DNA of 6,408 nt from Planctomycetota bacterium (GTDB taxonomy: Bacteria; Planctomycetota; Phycisphaerae; Sedimentisphaerales; Anaerohalosphaeraceae), in the NCBI GenBank assembly GCA_003644175.1, contig QNBS01000137.1, positions 1 to 6,408 on the forward strand, read 5' to 3'. Positions 5,983 through 6,408 of the stretch are shown here, one piece after another (the stretch's first letter is position 1; every line of letters begins with the position of its first letter). The notes under the pieces are model-generated. The model made no database searches, was not told where the DNA came from, and saw only the letters and a program-made list of their open reading frames with translations. The position numbers were made by a program, and so were the translations under genes.

Positions 5983-6378
5983 TCAGCCCTCAAGCTTTGG
6001 GGTAAGAATCTTGCCGAAATCCCGGGCAAGATCGAGTACTTCCTTTATCTCATCATCCTCGATTTGTCTGAGGTAATCCGGATATCTTGTTCGAACTCCA
6101 TGTTCTGTGAGCACATCCGAGGCTTCCGACAACCGCGAAAGCTCAGGGGCAAAGGGCTCAGCCAACTGAACAAGCCGTCGGATATCATGCGTTCTTGGTG
6201 ATTCCACACCGTTGGCCGTAAGCAAACCCTTCAGAAGTTTCTCGACGAACTGCTGGCAATGAAAACAAACCGAATCCCCTGGACACCGATCGCTTTCCAG
6301 CAGGATTTCCACCGTTGTCCAGTCGCTTTTGGCTTTAGCCAGCCATTGTCTTACCGCCAGATGTGTCTCATCGTTCAT
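5983..6378 (-). CDS. HEPN domain protein, probable toxin partner of an MNT protein
   Basis: A 131-residue all-helical protein of the HEPN family (PF05168-like). Typical features are VRQWLAKAKSDWTTVEILLE (residues 9-28), the helix CFHCQQFVEKLLKGLL (38-53), SPRTHDIRRLV (60-70) and RYPDY (98-102). HEPN proteins paired with MNT nucleotidyltransferases are commonly RNase toxins with an R-x4-6-H motif. None of the four histidines here (5, 40, 64, 93) has an arginine at that spacing, so this copy may use other residues or be catalytically inactive. I start it at ATG 6376-6378; an upstream TTG (6405) would add nine unsupported residues. The start overlaps the end of the upstream reading frame by 11 bases, the usual arrangement for translationally coupled MNT-HEPN pairs. 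The gap to the PAP2 gene is 46 bases on the same strand. Confidence 0.85.
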   Translation of the reverse strand: MNDETHLAVRQWLAKAKSDWTTVEILLESDRCPGDSVCFHCQQFVEKLLKGLLTANGVESPRTHDIRRLVQLAEPFAPELSRLSEASDVLTEHGVRTRYPDYLRQIEDDEIKEVLDLARDFGKILTPKLEG

Positions 6379-6408
6379 AAAGGACTTTTCCGTATTTGTC
6401 CGCAAAAT
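6368..6408 (-). CDS. C-terminal end of a probable MNT nucleotidyltransferase (partial)
   Basis: Only the last 12 or so codons are in the window. They read FADKYGKVLYER followed by TGA at 6368-6370. GKVLYER-like endings are common in the small MNT-type nucleotidyltransferases encoded just upstream of HEPN genes, where they serve as antitoxins that modify the HEPN partner. The 11-base overlap with the HEPN start supports the pairing. The catalytic GSxA and DxD motifs would lie beyond the window edge, so the assignment is inferred from the ending and the context. Confidence 0.55.
   Translation of the reverse strand, partial: FADKYGKVLYER

Noticed and set aside
1..6408. CRISPR array, tRNA, transposase or insertion sequence
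   Set aside because: No regularly spaced repeats, no cloverleaf-like sequence and no transposase motifs were seen on either strand.

Overview
The window looks like part of a bacterial chromosome with roughly even base composition. Two adjacent genes encode secreted proteins ending in a PEP-CTERM sorting signal, next to a zinc-ribbon-rich TopA with a lysine/alanine tail and a stand-alone GroES-like protein. This mix suggests a Gram-negative envelope and would fit Planctomycetota, perhaps Phycisphaerae. That placement is inference from protein style; there is no rRNA or lineage marker here.

Layout, left to right. Positions 112-1464 (+) encode the C-terminal two thirds of DNA topoisomerase I (TopA). 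About the first 107 bases also encode TopA, but on the opposite strand, and they belong to the part just before the catalytic tyrosine region. The gene is therefore either interrupted by an inversion or mis-assembled. A GroES-like co-chaperonin follows at 1512-1832 (+). Convergent to it are two PEP-CTERM proteins at 1873-2493 and 2534-3163 (-), probably one transcript from a promoter at 3192-3219. A 473-base non-coding stretch (3164-3636) follows. It holds a dyad, direct repeats, a second strong minus-strand promoter and a long hairpin. Then come an AlaC-type aminotransferase (3637-4860, -) with a near-consensus promoter at 4935-4963, a PAP2-family lipoprotein (5037-5936, -), a HEPN-domain protein (5983-6378, -), and the last codons of a probable MNT nucleotidyltransferase overlapping the HEPN start (6368-6408, -).

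The genes do not form one pathway. TopA/GroES are housekeeping genes, the PEP-CTERM pair belongs to exosortase-dependent envelope sorting (no exosortase is in view), AlaC makes alanine from pyruvate, the PAP2 lipoprotein probably acts at the envelope, and HEPN/MNT is a toxin-antitoxin-type pair. I do not see a demonstrably new system. The strongest leads are the inverted topA segment, the control region upstream of the PEP-CTERM genes, the altered phosphatase motifs in the PAP2 lipoprotein, and the missing canonical RNase motif in the HEPN protein.
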